Source of the DNA: Actinomadura luteofluorescens
GTDB lineage: Bacteria; Actinomycetota; Actinomycetes; Streptosporangiales; Streptosporangiaceae
Assembly (NCBI RefSeq): GCF_013409365.1
Contig: NZ_JACCBA010000001.1
Span: 1,550,001 to 1,614,000, forward strand
Reading direction: 5' to 3'
DNA: 64,000 nt
The notes beneath the pieces were generated by a model. The model was not told the origin of the DNA, made no database searches, and saw only the letters and a list, made by a program, of their open reading frames with translations. This document shows, piece by piece, positions 8,784-17,743 of the stretch; the first letter of the stretch is position 1; the number at the start of each line of letters is the position of its first letter. The translations under genes and the position numbers were made by a program.

Positions 8784-8912
8784 ACCGCGCGCTGCCTCCC
8801 ATCCGGACTTTCACCGTCGGTCCCGGAGTTCCACCGGGTCAACCGGCCGATGGATTCGGCCGGGTCGCGGACTGTCACCGCCGGTTCGGAATTTCACCGA
8901 CCCCGGAGCACG
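8784..8912 (-). promoter_or_regulatory. FMN riboswitch (RFN element)
   Basis: Read on the minus strand, the leader contains the RFN core: GGTGAAATTCCGAACCGGCGGT, split here as GGTGAAATTCC then GAACCGGCGGTGA, followed by CAGTCCGCGACCC, a variable hairpin (GGCCGAATCCATCGGCC), GGTGGAACTCCGGGACCGACGG, and the closing GAAAGTCCGGATGGGAGGCAG. All parts occur in the conserved order. It lies about 80 nt upstream of ribE. FMN binding should turn down the operon. The platform downstream includes CCCCTGACCAGGGG (8766-8779) and the ribE Shine-Dalgarno region; whether control is transcriptional or translational is not clear. Confidence 0.95.
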
Positions 8913-9100
8913 CGTTCATGCTTTGCCAACCAGTGTGCCACGCATTCCATTCCGCGCCCCTGTGACCATCGCCACGACGCGGCGGCCGTGCCACGGCGCG
9001 CACGGCCGCTCCGCAGGAGTCGGCGGCGGGTCTTGCCGGAAGGCGGGCGCCCGGTGCACGTTGTTGACGGAACCCCCGCCCTCCATTTCTGGAAAGGCCA

Positions 9101-10609
9101 ATGGCGAAGCTGAACCTGTCGCCCAAGATCCTTGACGTTCTCGACTTCGGTACCCCGTCCGCCGAACGCGACATCTCCCGGGGACTGGAGAAGTACTTCG
9201 TGGAGTCCCCCGCCTACCACCGCGTCCGGTCCGGGGCGAAGACGATCCTGATGGGCAACCGCGGGGCCGGCAAGAGCGCGATCTTCCAGGTGCTGGCCAG
9301 GCGGGAGCGGGCCGCCGGCAGCCACGTCATCGAACTGTCGCCCGAGGACTACTCCTACGAGCTGCTCAGCTCCACGATGGCGGCGGAGAGCGCGGGCTCG
9401 TGGGCCAAGCAGGGCGCCTACGCCGCCGCGTGGAAGTACCTGATCTACGTGCTCGTCATGAAGGCGCTCGCGCGCAAGGGGATGCGGCTCACCAAGAACG
9501 GCGGCCGGCAGATCCACAACTACATCCGCGACATCCACGGCGCGCAGCAGCTCGGGCCCCTGTCGCTGCTGGTCTCCTACCTCAAGCGGCTGGAGGCCGT
9601 GAAGATCGGGCCGATCGAGGCCGGCGTGCGGACCCGCGAGCTGGACCGCCTCTACCAGCTGGAGGAGATCCAGAACCTGCTGCCGGCGCTGCGCAAGGTG
9701 CTGGACAACCAGCGGGTGGTGGTGCTCGTGGACGAGCTGGACCGCGGCTGGGACTCCTCGGAGGACGCCAAGGCGTTCGTGTCCGGGCTCTTCCAGGCGT
9801 GCGTGTCCATCAACGCGCTCCACCAGAACCTGCGCGTCTACATGTCGCTGCGGCAGGAGCTGTACGACGACATCCCCGCCCTGTACGACGACGCGCAGAA
9901 ACACCGGGACCTGCTGGAGAAGATCTCCTGGTCGGAGGACTCCCTGCTCGAACTGATCGCCAGGCGGATCCGGCACTCGGCCCACGAGAACGGCTTCGCC
10001 GTGGACGCCCTCGAACGCGCCGGGGACCGGGCGTGCTGGTCGGCGGTCTTCGCGCCGCCGCCGCCCGGCAAGGGGCGGGACGGGACGTTCGGCTACATGG
10101 TCGACCGGACGCTGTACCGGCCGCGCGAGCTCATCCAGTTCTGCTCGGAGGCGCTGGAGCAGACCAGGGCCCGGCGCTCCAAACTGCCCGTGCCGTACTC
10201 GGCGATCGAGCGGTCGGAGTACGGCTACTCCGCCGAGCGGACCAAGGACATCGCCGCCGAGTACCGCTCCCAGTACCCGGGGCTGCTGAGCGTGTTCGAG
10301 GTGTTCCGCAGCCGTCCCGCCGTCTTCGGCCGCGAGGAGCTCGAACTGCTGTGCCTGGAGCTGGCCTGCGGCGACGTCCCCACCCACGGGACCGGGTCGT
10401 GGCTTCCCTCGTGCGACCCGAACGAGCTGATCGAGATCCTGTGGCGGGCGGGCCTGCTGACCGCGCGGGCGTCCGGGGAAGGGCGGTTCCTCGGCAGCCA
10501 CCAGGTGCAGCACCTCAACCTCGCGGCCGTGCGCCGGTTCCGCGTCCACGCCATGTTCCACGCCTCGCTCGGCATCGGCGCCGCGGGGGCCGGGAGCGCC
10601 GGGGGCTGA
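9101..10609 (+). CDS. P-loop ATPase, Sll1717-like family
   Basis: The 502-residue protein has a Walker A at residues 52-59 (GNRGAGKS) and a Walker B at about 206-217 (VVVLVDELDRGW), with an Arg-rich sensor-like region (MSLRQELYDD) after it. It resembles the uncharacterised Sll1717-type P-loop ATPases, relatives of STAND/ORC-like NTPases. The C-terminal third (FEVFRSRPAVFGREELELL onwards) looks like a winged-helix pair. No nuclease or membrane segment is visible. A GGAAAGG lies just before the ATG. It is a lone gene between the riboflavin operon leader and a convergent HAD gene with a 10-nt gap. Biological role is unknown; DNA maintenance or defence are possibilities only. Confidence 0.7.
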   Translation: MAKLNLSPKILDVLDFGTPSAERDISRGLEKYFVESPAYHRVRSGAKTILMGNRGAGKSAIFQVLARRERAAGSHVIELSPEDYSYELLSSTMAAESAGSWAKQGAYAAAWKYLIYVLVMKALARKGMRLTKNGGRQIHNYIRDIHGAQQLGPLSLLVSYLKRLEAVKIGPIEAGVRTRELDRLYQLEEIQNLLPALRKVLDNQRVVVLVDELDRGWDSSEDAKAFVSGLFQACVSINALHQNLRVYMSLRQELYDDIPALYDDAQKHRDLLEKISWSEDSLLELIARRIRHSAHENGFAVDALERAGDRACWSAVFAPPPPGKGRDGTFGYMVDRTLYRPRELIQFCSEALEQTRARRSKLPVPYSAIERSEYGYSAERTKDIAAEYRSQYPGLLSVFEVFRSRPAVFGREELELLCLELACGDVPTHGTGSWLPSCDPNELIEILWRAGLLTARASGEGRFLGSHQVQHLNLAAVRRFRVHAMFHASLGIGAAGAGSAGG

Positions 10610-10619
10610 GACCGGGGCG

Positions 10620-11258
10620 TCAGGCGATCGTGAGGTGCAGACCGGCGGGGGTGGACCTCACGCGGCTGAGGTCCTGGACGACGTGGTGCGCCTCGGCCAG
10701 GGACTCCTCCGGGTGGCTGGTGACCAGTGCGAGGACGGTGGCCCCGGCCGCGCGGCCCGCGGCGATCCCGGCGGGGGCGTCCTCGACGACCACGCAGGCG
10801 GACGGGTCCACGCCCAGGCGGCCGGCCGCCTGGAGGTAGCCGGACGGGTCGGGCTTGCCGTCCGCGACGTCCTCGGCGGTCACCAGGATGGGCGGGGAGG
10901 GGATCCCCGCCGCTTCCGATCGCGCCTTGAACTGCGCCCGGTCCATGGACGTGACGAAGGCGTGGGGCAGGCCGCTCATGTCCGCCAGCAGGTCCAGGGC
11001 CCCGGGCAGGGCGATGATGCCGTCGGTGGAGACCGCCTCCAGCGCGTCCAGGCGCGCGGTGGCCTCGCGGACCCGTTCGGCCGGCAGGAACTCGGCGACG
11101 CGGTCGCTCGTGCGGCGGCCGTGCGCGCCCGACATGAACACGTCCGGGTCGATGCCGTACTCCGCGGCCCATTCACGGCCCGCGCGTTCCACCAGGGGCG
11201 TCGAGTCGACGAGCGTGCCGTCCACGTCGAACAGGACGGCGGCACAAGAGAGGATCAC
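10620..11258 (-). CDS. HAD-superfamily sugar-phosphate phosphatase
   Basis: The 212-residue protein has HAD motif I ([12 protein letters not shown], nucleophile Asp near residue 10), motif II (VTSMDRAQF, Thr/Ser), motif III Lys ([10 protein letters not shown]) and motif IV ([12 protein letters not shown]). The cap position fits the HAD-IA subgroup that contains small sugar-phosphate and glycerol-phosphate phosphatases. The exact substrate cannot be read. Its ATG overlaps the stop of rpe, so it is co-translated with the pentose phosphate epimerase; a role in removing side-product sugar phosphates is plausible inference. Confidence 0.85.
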   Translation of the reverse strand: MILSCAAVLFDVDGTLVDSTPLVERAGREWAAEYGIDPDVFMSGAHGRRTSDRVAEFLPAERVREATARLDALEAVSTDGIIALPGALDLLADMSGLPHAFVTSMDRAQFKARSEAAGIPSPPILVTAEDVADGKPDPSGYLQAAGRLGVDPSACVVVEDAPAGIAAGRAAGATVLALVTSHPEESLAEAHHVVQDLSRVRSTPAGLHLTIA

Positions 11259-11932
11259 CAGTCCGCCTTGGCCGTCGCCTCTTCGGCCTGGCCGCGGAGC
11301 CTGCGGACGGCCTCGGCCGGGTCGTCGGCCCCGTAGACGGCGCTGCCGGCGACGAACACGTCCGCGCCCGCCTCCGCGCAGCGCTCGATCGTCTCAGCGC
11401 TGACGCCGCCGTCCACCTGGAGCCAGACGGGCAGGTCGCGGCCCTTGATGAGCTCCCGCGCGCGGCGGACCTTCGGCAGGACGACGTCCAGGAACTTCTG
11501 GCCGCCGAAGCCGGGCTCGACGGTCATCAGCAGGAGCATGTCGATCTCGCCGAGGAGGTCCTCGAAACCGTCCACCGGGGTGGCCGGGTTGACGCCCAGC
11601 CCGGCGCGCGCGCCCGCGGCGCGGATGGCCCGCAGGGTGCGGATGGGCGCCTTCGCCGCCTCGGCGTGGATGGTGACGCTCCCGGCTCCGGCCTCGGCGT
11701 ACTGCGGCGCCCAGCGGTCGGGGTCCTCGATCATCAGGTGGCAGTCGAGGGGCAGCGCGCTGTTCCTGAGCAGAGCCTGCACGATGGGCAGTCCCAGGGT
11801 GAGGTTCGGGACGAAGTGGTTGTCCATCACGTCGACGTGGACCCAGTCGGCGGAGTCGGCGATGCGCGCGACGTCCTCGGCCAGGCGGGCGAAGTCGGCG
11901 GACAGGATGCTGGGTGCGATCTGAGGAGCCAT
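11255..11932 (-). CDS. rpe: ribulose-phosphate 3-epimerase
   Basis: The 225-residue TIM-barrel protein has the family signatures [52 protein letters not shown] and [12 protein letters not shown], including the Asp/His metal ligands. It interconverts ribulose 5-phosphate and xylulose 5-phosphate in the pentose phosphate pathway. It lies downstream of rsmB and a PAP2 gene and overlaps the HAD phosphatase by 4 nt. The fmt-rsmB-rpe order is common in actinobacteria; the PAP2 gene between rsmB and rpe is an addition. Confidence 0.95.
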   Translation of the reverse strand: MAPQIAPSILSADFARLAEDVARIADSADWVHVDVMDNHFVPNLTLGLPIVQALLRNSALPLDCHLMIEDPDRWAPQYAEAGAGSVTIHAEAAKAPIRTLRAIRAAGARAGLGVNPATPVDGFEDLLGEIDMLLLMTVEPGFGGQKFLDVVLPKVRRARELIKGRDLPVWLQVDGGVSAETIERCAEAGADVFVAGSAVYGADDPAEAVRRLRGQAEEATAKADW

Positions 11933-11944
11933 GATGCCCCGATT

Positions 11945-12868
11945 CTATTGGCGCAGCCCCGCCCGATCGTCACCCGCCTGGGTGAGGCCCGGGGTGGGAC
12001 GGGCCGCCAGGCGCAGGCGGACGAAGGCCTCCGGCGCACCCGCCGTCACCCACAGCACGAGCAGCGCCTGCACGACGAAGGCCTGCACCAGGCCGGCCCC
12101 TTCGAACAGGGCGATGACCGCCGCCCCCGCGAGCCCCACCGGGAGGCGCGTCAGGCGCTGCCAGGCCCTGCCGCCCGGATCGAACCAGCCGCGCCAGGCG
12201 ACGAGGGAGAGCCCCATCAGGAGTCCGCAGAGAGCCCCGGACGCCTGGGCCGAATCGGTCAGGGTGACGGGCTCGGCGACACCCCCGGCCGCCCTGATGG
12301 CCTCCGCCCATGCCTGGGGCCACTGCCAGTCCCGGAGCGGCCGCGCCGCGCCCCAGGCCGCCGCGAGCATCAGCAAGGACACCGCCAGCGAGAGCGCCAG
12401 CTGCACGGCCAGATGTCGCCGCCGCCACCACGGGACGACGATGGGCTCCAACCCGAGCGCGGCGACCAGGACCACCAGGCCGACGCCCCAGCCCGCCAGC
12501 ACCTGCCCCGTCGAGTGGACGCCCAGGTAGACGCGGGACACCCCGATCAGGAAGATGACGGCGGCGGCGCCCGCCCACAGGTACCACCGCCTGGTCTGGG
12601 CGGCGAAGAAGCCCCAGCCCGCGACGCTGTTCTGGGCGTGGCCGGACGGCATCCCGAACGACGACAGCGACTGCCTGCCCTGGATGTTCGGGTCCGTCCA
12701 GTACGGGCGGGGAGCGTGGAAGACCAGCTTCAGGAGGGAGTTGACCGCCGCGCCGAACAGCAGCACCACGGCGGCCCTGCCGGCCAGCCTCGGCGCAACG
12801 CACCAGAACAGCGCCAGGAGCAGCGGAACGTAGAAGGCCGCACTGCCCAGGTACGACATGAAGACCAT
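11945..12868 (-). CDS. PAP2-superfamily membrane phosphatase
   Basis: The frame encodes 307 residues with about eight hydrophobic segments. The three PAP2 phosphatase motifs are present: KLVFHAPRP (K-x6-RP), PSGHAQNS, and SRVYLGVHSTGQV. Such enzymes remove phosphate from lipid or prenyl phosphates, with the active site on the outer membrane face. A strong GGGGGGAGG lies 15-23 nt before the ATG at 12868, too far for that start, and the first in-frame codons after it are two CTGs (12883 and 12880); a non-standard start is possible. The gene is inserted between rsmB and rpe. The C-terminus has extra transmembrane helices beyond the minimal PAP2 fold. Confidence 0.85.
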   Translation of the reverse strand: MVFMSYLGSAAFYVPLLLALFWCVAPRLAGRAAVVLLFGAAVNSLLKLVFHAPRPYWTDPNIQGRQSLSSFGMPSGHAQNSVAGWGFFAAQTRRWYLWAGAAAVIFLIGVSRVYLGVHSTGQVLAGWGVGLVVLVAALGLEPIVVPWWRRRHLAVQLALSLAVSLLMLAAAWGAARPLRDWQWPQAWAEAIRAAGGVAEPVTLTDSAQASGALCGLLMGLSLVAWRGWFDPGGRAWQRLTRLPVGLAGAAVIALFEGAGLVQAFVVQALLVLWVTAGAPEAFVRLRLAARPTPGLTQAGDDRAGLRQ

Positions 12869-12906
12869 GAAGCCGGTCAGCAGAGTGCCTCCCCCCAGAG
12901 GTCAGG

Positions 12907-14313
12907 TCATGTACGGCGGAGCAGCGCCAGGAACATCGCGTCCGTGCCGTGGCGGTGCGGCCAGAACTGGGCGTACGGGCCGTCCCCCAGCCCGGTGAGA
13001 CCCGGGGCGATCCCCGCGAGGATGCCGGGCGCGTCGAGCCGTTCGACGTCGTCGCGCTTGCGCAGGACGTCGTCCACCACCACGCGGGTCTCCGCCAGGT
13101 GGGGAGAGCAGGTGACATAGGCGACCACGCCGCCGGGGCGGATGGACTCCAGTGCCGTGGCGAGCAGCTTCCGCTGGAGCGGCCCGAGTTCGGCGACCGA
13201 TTCGGGGCCGCGGCGCCAGCGGGCCTCAGGGCGGCGGCGGAGCGCGCCCAGACCGGTGCAGGGAGCGTCCACCATGACCCGGTCGAAGGAACCCGGACGC
13301 CACGCCGGAGCGGTGCCGTCGGCTGCGACCACGCCCGTCCGGTCGTCGACCGCGCGCCGGACGAGCCCGGCGCGGTGCGGCTGGACGTCCGCGGCGAGAA
13401 GCCGGGCATCGCGCTGGGCGGCGAGAGCCGACAGGAGCCCGGCCTTGCCTCCGGGGCCGGCGCAAAGGTCGGCCCAACGTGCGTCCGGGCCCTCCAGGGG
13501 AGCTTCGGTCAGAGCGAGGGCGACCATCTGGCTGGCCTCGTCCTGGACGGCTGCGCGCCCGTCGCGGACGGCGGCGATACCCGCCGGGTCACCCTCGGCT
13601 AGGACGGCGCCGTAGGGCGAGTAGGGGGCGGGCTCCGCGCCCGCGTCGTACAACTCTTCGAGCGTCGCCCTGCCGGGGCGTGCGACGAGCGTCACGCGGG
13701 GGCGGGCGTTGTCGGCCGCGAGGAGTTCGTCGATCTCGGCCGTCCCGACGGCGTCCCGCATGGCGGACACGATCCATTTCGGGTGGCTGTGGGCGATCGA
13801 CAGGCGCGTCGTGGTGTCGGCGTCGGCGGGCGCCACGATCTGGAGCCAGGCGTCCATGTCGCGCATGGCGACCTTGCGGAGCACCGCGTTGGCGAACTTG
13901 GCCTGGCCCGGGCCGGAGACCGAACGGGCCAGCTCCACCGTCGTCCCCACGGCCGCGTGCGGCGGGATGCGGGTGGCGAGGACCTGGTGGGCGCCGAGGC
14001 GCAGGACGTCCAGGAGGGGCGCGTCAATCCGGCGCAGTTCGCGGTCGCTGCACAGCGCGAGCACCGCGTCGTAGGTTCCCCTGCCGCGCAAGGTCCCGTA
14101 CGTCAGTTCAGTGGCGAGGGCGGCGTCGCGACCGGTCAGGCCGCGGTCGCGCAGGCGCGAGGGAAGCAGGAGGTTCGCGTAGGCGTCGCGGGTCTCCACC
14201 GCCCGGATCACGTCGAACGCGGTACGGCGGACGAGATCCTGAGGGCGGCCCGTCTTGCGGGGACCGCCCGGACGGGTGTTCGGGGCGCGTCGGCGGTTGC
14301 GGGCGGGAGGCAT
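12907..14313 (-). CDS. rsmB: 16S rRNA (cytosine-C5) methyltransferase RsmB/Sun
   Basis: The 468-residue protein has an N-terminal NusB-like RNA-binding domain (about residues 25-160) and a SAM-dependent methyltransferase domain with WADLCAGPGGKAGLLSALA (SAM loop), MVDAPCTGLGALRRRPEARW (motif IV with PC) and VAYVTCSPHLAET (catalytic TC). It is expected to methylate C967-equivalent of 16S rRNA. The N-terminus is very basic. It starts one base after the end of fmt (ATG at 14313 shares its base with the fmt stop), so the two are coupled. The third catalytic motif reads TCSPH as in many actinobacteria. Confidence 0.92.
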   Translation of the reverse strand: MPPARNRRRAPNTRPGGPRKTGRPQDLVRRTAFDVIRAVETRDAYANLLLPSRLRDRGLTGRDAALATELTYGTLRGRGTYDAVLALCSDRELRRIDAPLLDVLRLGAHQVLATRIPPHAAVGTTVELARSVSGPGQAKFANAVLRKVAMRDMDAWLQIVAPADADTTTRLSIAHSHPKWIVSAMRDAVGTAEIDELLAADNARPRVTLVARPGRATLEELYDAGAEPAPYSPYGAVLAEGDPAGIAAVRDGRAAVQDEASQMVALALTEAPLEGPDARWADLCAGPGGKAGLLSALAAQRDARLLAADVQPHRAGLVRRAVDDRTGVVAADGTAPAWRPGSFDRVMVDAPCTGLGALRRRPEARWRRGPESVAELGPLQRKLLATALESIRPGGVVAYVTCSPHLAETRVVVDDVLRKRDDVERLDAPGILAGIAPGLTGLGDGPYAQFWPHRHGTDAMFLALLRRT

Positions 14314-15239
14314 CAGTGCAGGGCGTCCTTGCCGGTGAGGTTGAGGCCGCGAGCCCAGTCGGCGGCGGCCATGGGGCGCTTGCCCTGCGGCTGCACCTCG
14401 CCCAGCGCGACGGGATGCGTGGCCGTGCCGACCAGCACCTCGCTCTTGCCCGCGCTGATCTCACCGGGCGCCAGCGCGGCGGCGCCGGAGGCCGGACGGA
14501 CGGGGCCGAGCTTGACGCGCGCGTCGCGGAAGTTCGTCCACGCGCCCGGCGCCGGGGTGCAGGCGCGGATCAGGCGGTCGATGTGCAGGGCCGGGCTCTT
14601 CCAGTCGACGTGGCCGTCCTCGGGCGTCAGCTTCGCCGCGTGGGACACCCCATCGGTCGGCTGGGGCCGGGGCTCCAGGACGCCCGCCTCGATCCCGTTC
14701 ATGGTGTCCAGCAGGAGGTCCGCGCCGGCGACGGCCAGCCGTCCCAGCAGCTCGCCTGCGGTGTCGTCCGGCCGGATCGGCTCGGTGAGCACGCCGTAGA
14801 CCGGGCCGGTGTCCAGGCCCTCCTCGATCTGGAACGTGGCCGCGCCGGTCACGTCGTCGCCGTGCAGGATCGAGCGCTGCACGGGGGCGGCCCCGCGCCA
14901 GGCGGGCAGCAGCGAGAAGTGCAGGTTCACCCAGCCGTGGCGGGGGATGTCCAGGGCCTCGCGGGGCAGCAGCGCGCCGTAGGCGACCACCGGGCAGCAG
15001 TCCGGCGCGATCTCCCGGAGCCGGTCGAGGAACTCGGGGTCGCGGGCCTTCGCCGGCTTCAGCACCTCAACGCCGGCCTCGGCGGCGAGCGAGGCGACCG
15101 GGCTGGCGCTCAGATGCCTCCCCCGCCCCGAACGCCCGTCGGGGCGGGTCACGACCGCCACGACCTCGTGCGAGGACCCCAGAAGGGCCGTCAGGGCCGG
15201 GAGCGCCGTCTCGGGCGTCCCGGCGAAGACCAGCCGCAT
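14313..15239 (-). CDS. fmt: methionyl-tRNA formyltransferase
   Basis: The 308-residue product starts [16 protein letters not shown] and includes the formyl-tetrahydrofolate site region [39 protein letters not shown] and a C-terminal tRNA-binding domain ([19 protein letters not shown]). It formylates initiator Met-tRNA. It lies immediately after def: the def stop ends at 15240 and the fmt ATG begins at 15239. Formylation and deformylation genes are thus one transcript, ordered def-fmt-rsmB. An unusual CCPVVAYG replaces the more common VVVAYG. Confidence 0.95.
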   Translation of the reverse strand: MRLVFAGTPETALPALTALLGSSHEVVAVVTRPDGRSGRGRHLSASPVASLAAEAGVEVLKPAKARDPEFLDRLREIAPDCCPVVAYGALLPREALDIPRHGWVNLHFSLLPAWRGAAPVQRSILHGDDVTGAATFQIEEGLDTGPVYGVLTEPIRPDDTAGELLGRLAVAGADLLLDTMNGIEAGVLEPRPQPTDGVSHAAKLTPEDGHVDWKSPALHIDRLIRACTPAPGAWTNFRDARVKLGPVRPASGAAALAPGEISAGKSEVLVGTATHPVALGEVQPQGKRPMAAADWARGLNLTGKDALH

Positions 15240-15785
15240 CTAGATCGCCTTCCCGAGGGTGCGGTGCGGCGACTCCTTCACGACGGGCGCCGGCTCGCCG
15301 AACCACTCGGCCTCCCGGATCGCCTTCATCGCGGCCTTGCGCTGCTCGGGGTCCATCCGGTCGATGAAGATGATCCCGTCGAGGTGGTCGGTCTCGTGCT
15401 GGACGCAGCGCGCCAGCAGGTGGGTGCCCTCCAGCGTGATCGGCTCCCCGTGCATGTTGAAGCCCTTCGCCACCACCCCGAGGGAGCGGGGCGTGGGGAA
15501 CGCCAGGCCGGGCAGGGACAGGCAGCCCTCGTCGTCGGTCTCCTGCTCGTCCGACAGGTCGAGCGTCGGGTTGACCACGTGCCCGAGGCGGTCGTCGACG
15601 TAGTAGGTGAACACGCGCAGCCCGACGCCGAGCTGGGGGGCGGCCAGGCCCGCGCCGGGGGCGTCGATCATCGTGTCGGTGAGGTCCTTGACGAGCTGGC
15701 GCAGCTCCTTGTCGAAGTCCTTCACCGGCTCCGCGGGCGTGCGCAGCACGGGGTCGCCGAAGAGGCGGATGGGCTTGACGGCCAA
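15240..15785 (-). CDS. def: peptide deformylase
   Basis: The 181-residue protein carries the three deformylase motifs: GAGLAAPQLG (I), EGCLSLPG (II, metal-binding Cys) and QHETDHLDG (III, HExxH-type site). It removes the formyl group from nascent proteins. It is the first gene of the def-fmt-rsmB run. The start at 15785 gives the expected short N-terminus (VKPIRLFGDPVLR). The C-terminal 30 residues are basic and variable. Confidence 0.95.
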   Translation of the reverse strand: MAVKPIRLFGDPVLRTPAEPVKDFDKELRQLVKDLTDTMIDAPGAGLAAPQLGVGLRVFTYYVDDRLGHVVNPTLDLSDEQETDDEGCLSLPGLAFPTPRSLGVVAKGFNMHGEPITLEGTHLLARCVQHETDHLDGIIFIDRMDPEQRKAAMKAIREAEWFGEPAPVVKESPHRTLGKAI

Positions 15786-15934
15786 CGGGGACTCCGTTTC
15801 GTGCGAATGTCGCTGATCACTGCGGGCGGCGCCCGGTCACTGCGGGTGCCGCCGACTGCCTGCGGGTGCCGATGACAACCGGCGCGCGCCCCACAAGTCT
15901 ACGGAGGCGCGGGCCCGGAACATTCACGCCATGT
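15786..15934. other. short intergenic region with degenerate direct repeats
   Basis: This is the gap between the 602-aa gene and def. It holds three imperfect copies of a CTGCGGG-based motif around 15820-15870 (CACTGCGGGCGGCG, CACTGCGGGTGCCG, GCCTGCGGGTGCCG). The promoter of def is expected here. No gene is visible. Confidence 0.4.
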
Positions 15935-17743
15935 TCACACACCGCGGTGCGCGCTCTGACGCGCCGAACGCGCCTTGTAGGCGGCGGTACGGGCGGCCTT
16001 GGCGGTCGCCTTGTCGGGGTGGTGGGCCCCCAGCGCCTCCAGGACGTCGGCCACACCGGGATGATGGGTGCGCCACAGCTCGTCCACCATGGTCATCATC
16101 TCGGCCCCGGGCGGCGCGTCGATGAGCGCCGCCTCGACCGCCTCCTGCGGCTCGGCCGTCTCCAGCATCCCGGCGACCGTGTCGACGAAGACCCAGAGGT
16201 ACTCCTCGCGGGCCAGTTCCCGCCCCGCCGGGTCGCCGGCGGCGTTCAGCCACATCGCGGCGTAGGGCGCCACGAGCGGGTGCTCCTGCGCGGCGCGGAC
16301 CACCCCCGCGGCCTCGGGGCCGACGCGGTGCAGGACGGCGGCGGCGAGGTTGCGGGCGCCGGGGCCGCCGGTCCGCATCACGTCCAGCAGGTCGGCGGCG
16401 GCGTCCTTGGGGTCGTGCGACGCCAGCCAGCCGTCGATCTCCTCGTCGGCGGCCTCCGGCCGGTACCAGGTGAGGCCCGCGATGAGCTCGGACGCGCGGG
16501 CTCCGGCCAGCTCGCCGATCACGGGGGCGGTGAACCCGTCCGCGAGGAGCAGCTCCCGGACGGCCCACACCCCGAGCGGCGTGAGCACACGCCCCCCGCC
16601 GGACTCCTCGATGACGCCCCAGTCCCCCAGCACCGCCAGCTCCAGCGCGAGGGCGTCGGCCACGAGCGCGTACATGGTGTCGGCGTCGGTGAGGTCGTAG
16701 GCCTCCTCGATGTGGCCCAGCAGCGCATCGGCGAGGGCCTCGAACCCGGCCGGCTCCTCCTGCTCGTACAGGTGGATGAGGACGCCGGTCAGCTCGTTCT
16801 GGACGAGTTCGACCGCGTCCAGGCCGTCGGCGTAGTCGTGGCCGGGCACCACGACGGAGTCGAACAGCGGCAGCCAGGCGGTGAGCAGCGCCGCGTCGTC
16901 ACCGGACCCGAGGCCCGCCAGCGCGGGGCCCGGAGCGGCGCGGCCGTCCCCGGCGTCGATCACTTTCGCCTCGACGGCGGCCCACCACAGCCGGTCCAGC
17001 GCGCCGTCGTCCTCCAGCTGCCCGTGGCGCCGCGGGGTGTCGATTCCGAGCGCCTGCCGGGCGGCTTCGGCGTCGGCGCCGGTGAGCGCGCCGTGCTCGC
17101 CGAGCGGCCGCTCGCCCGTCCAGCGGGCCAGGGCCAGGACCGCCTCGGTGAGGCCGGACCGCCGCGCCGCGTCCGCGACCTCGGCCTGCGACGCGAGCCG
17201 AACGGGCGGGACCGTCAGCTCTCCGGCCTGCCGCAGGTACTCCTCGGTGCGGGCGAAGCGCTCTTCCTCCGGCTGCGCCTCGAAGTCGCGCATCCAGGCG
17301 TCGACGGCGTCCTGGTCGTCCAGGTCGATCCCGTCGGCCTGCATCAGCCCGGCGACGACCTCGGCCGCCGCCTGCCGCTCCTCGCTGTCGACGGCGGCGA
17401 CGACCTCGGCGAAGCCGGGGCCGGTCCGCTCGATCTCCGCCTCCAGCCCGTCGGCGGCCGCCGCGGGGACGGCGCCGGTGTCGCGCAGGTAGGCGACGAT
17501 CCGGCGCAGGGCGTCCAGGATGGTGGGGACGTCGTCGCGCGCGGCGACCACGGACTCGGGGAAGACCTCCAGGAGCAGCTCGCGGACGTGCCGCGGCTCC
17601 AGCGCCTCCGGGCCCGCCAGGCCCATCTCCTCCCGCGCCAGGTCGAGCAGGATGCGGACGCCCTGCTCGTCCAGCGCTTCACCGCGCTCGTCCGACCACC
17701 GCCGCAGGTCGCCCGCGGTGGTCTCCACCCAGTTGTCGGCCAC
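15935..17743 (-). CDS. large acidic helical protein of unknown function
   Basis: The 602-residue product is rich in Ala, Glu and Asp, has no signal peptide or membrane helix, and reads as long alpha-helical repeats throughout. A paired-like middle part (GVLTPLGVWAVRELLLADGF) resembles a winged-helix wing, and the C-terminus ends in a basic helix (HHPDKATAKAARTAAYKARSARQS). I do not recognise a catalytic motif. Similar large helical proteins are frequent in Actinomadura/Streptomyces and are annotated as hypothetical. Codon use and composition match the neighbours. It lies downstream of priA across the repeat array. A cytosolic scaffold or regulator is a guess. Confidence 0.65.
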   Translation of the reverse strand: MADNWVETTAGDLRRWSDERGEALDEQGVRILLDLAREEMGLAGPEALEPRHVRELLLEVFPESVVAARDDVPTILDALRRIVAYLRDTGAVPAAAADGLEAEIERTGPGFAEVVAAVDSEERQAAAEVVAGLMQADGIDLDDQDAVDAWMRDFEAQPEEERFARTEEYLRQAGELTVPPVRLASQAEVADAARRSGLTEAVLALARWTGERPLGEHGALTGADAEAARQALGIDTPRRHGQLEDDGALDRLWWAAVEAKVIDAGDGRAAPGPALAGLGSGDDAALLTAWLPLFDSVVVPGHDYADGLDAVELVQNELTGVLIHLYEQEEPAGFEALADALLGHIEEAYDLTDADTMYALVADALALELAVLGDWGVIEESGGGRVLTPLGVWAVRELLLADGFTAPVIGELAGARASELIAGLTWYRPEAADEEIDGWLASHDPKDAAADLLDVMRTGGPGARNLAAAVLHRVGPEAAGVVRAAQEHPLVAPYAAMWLNAAGDPAGRELAREEYLWVFVDTVAGMLETAEPQEAVEAALIDAPPGAEMMTMVDELWRTHHPGVADVLEALGAHHPDKATAKAARTAAYKARSARQSAHRGV

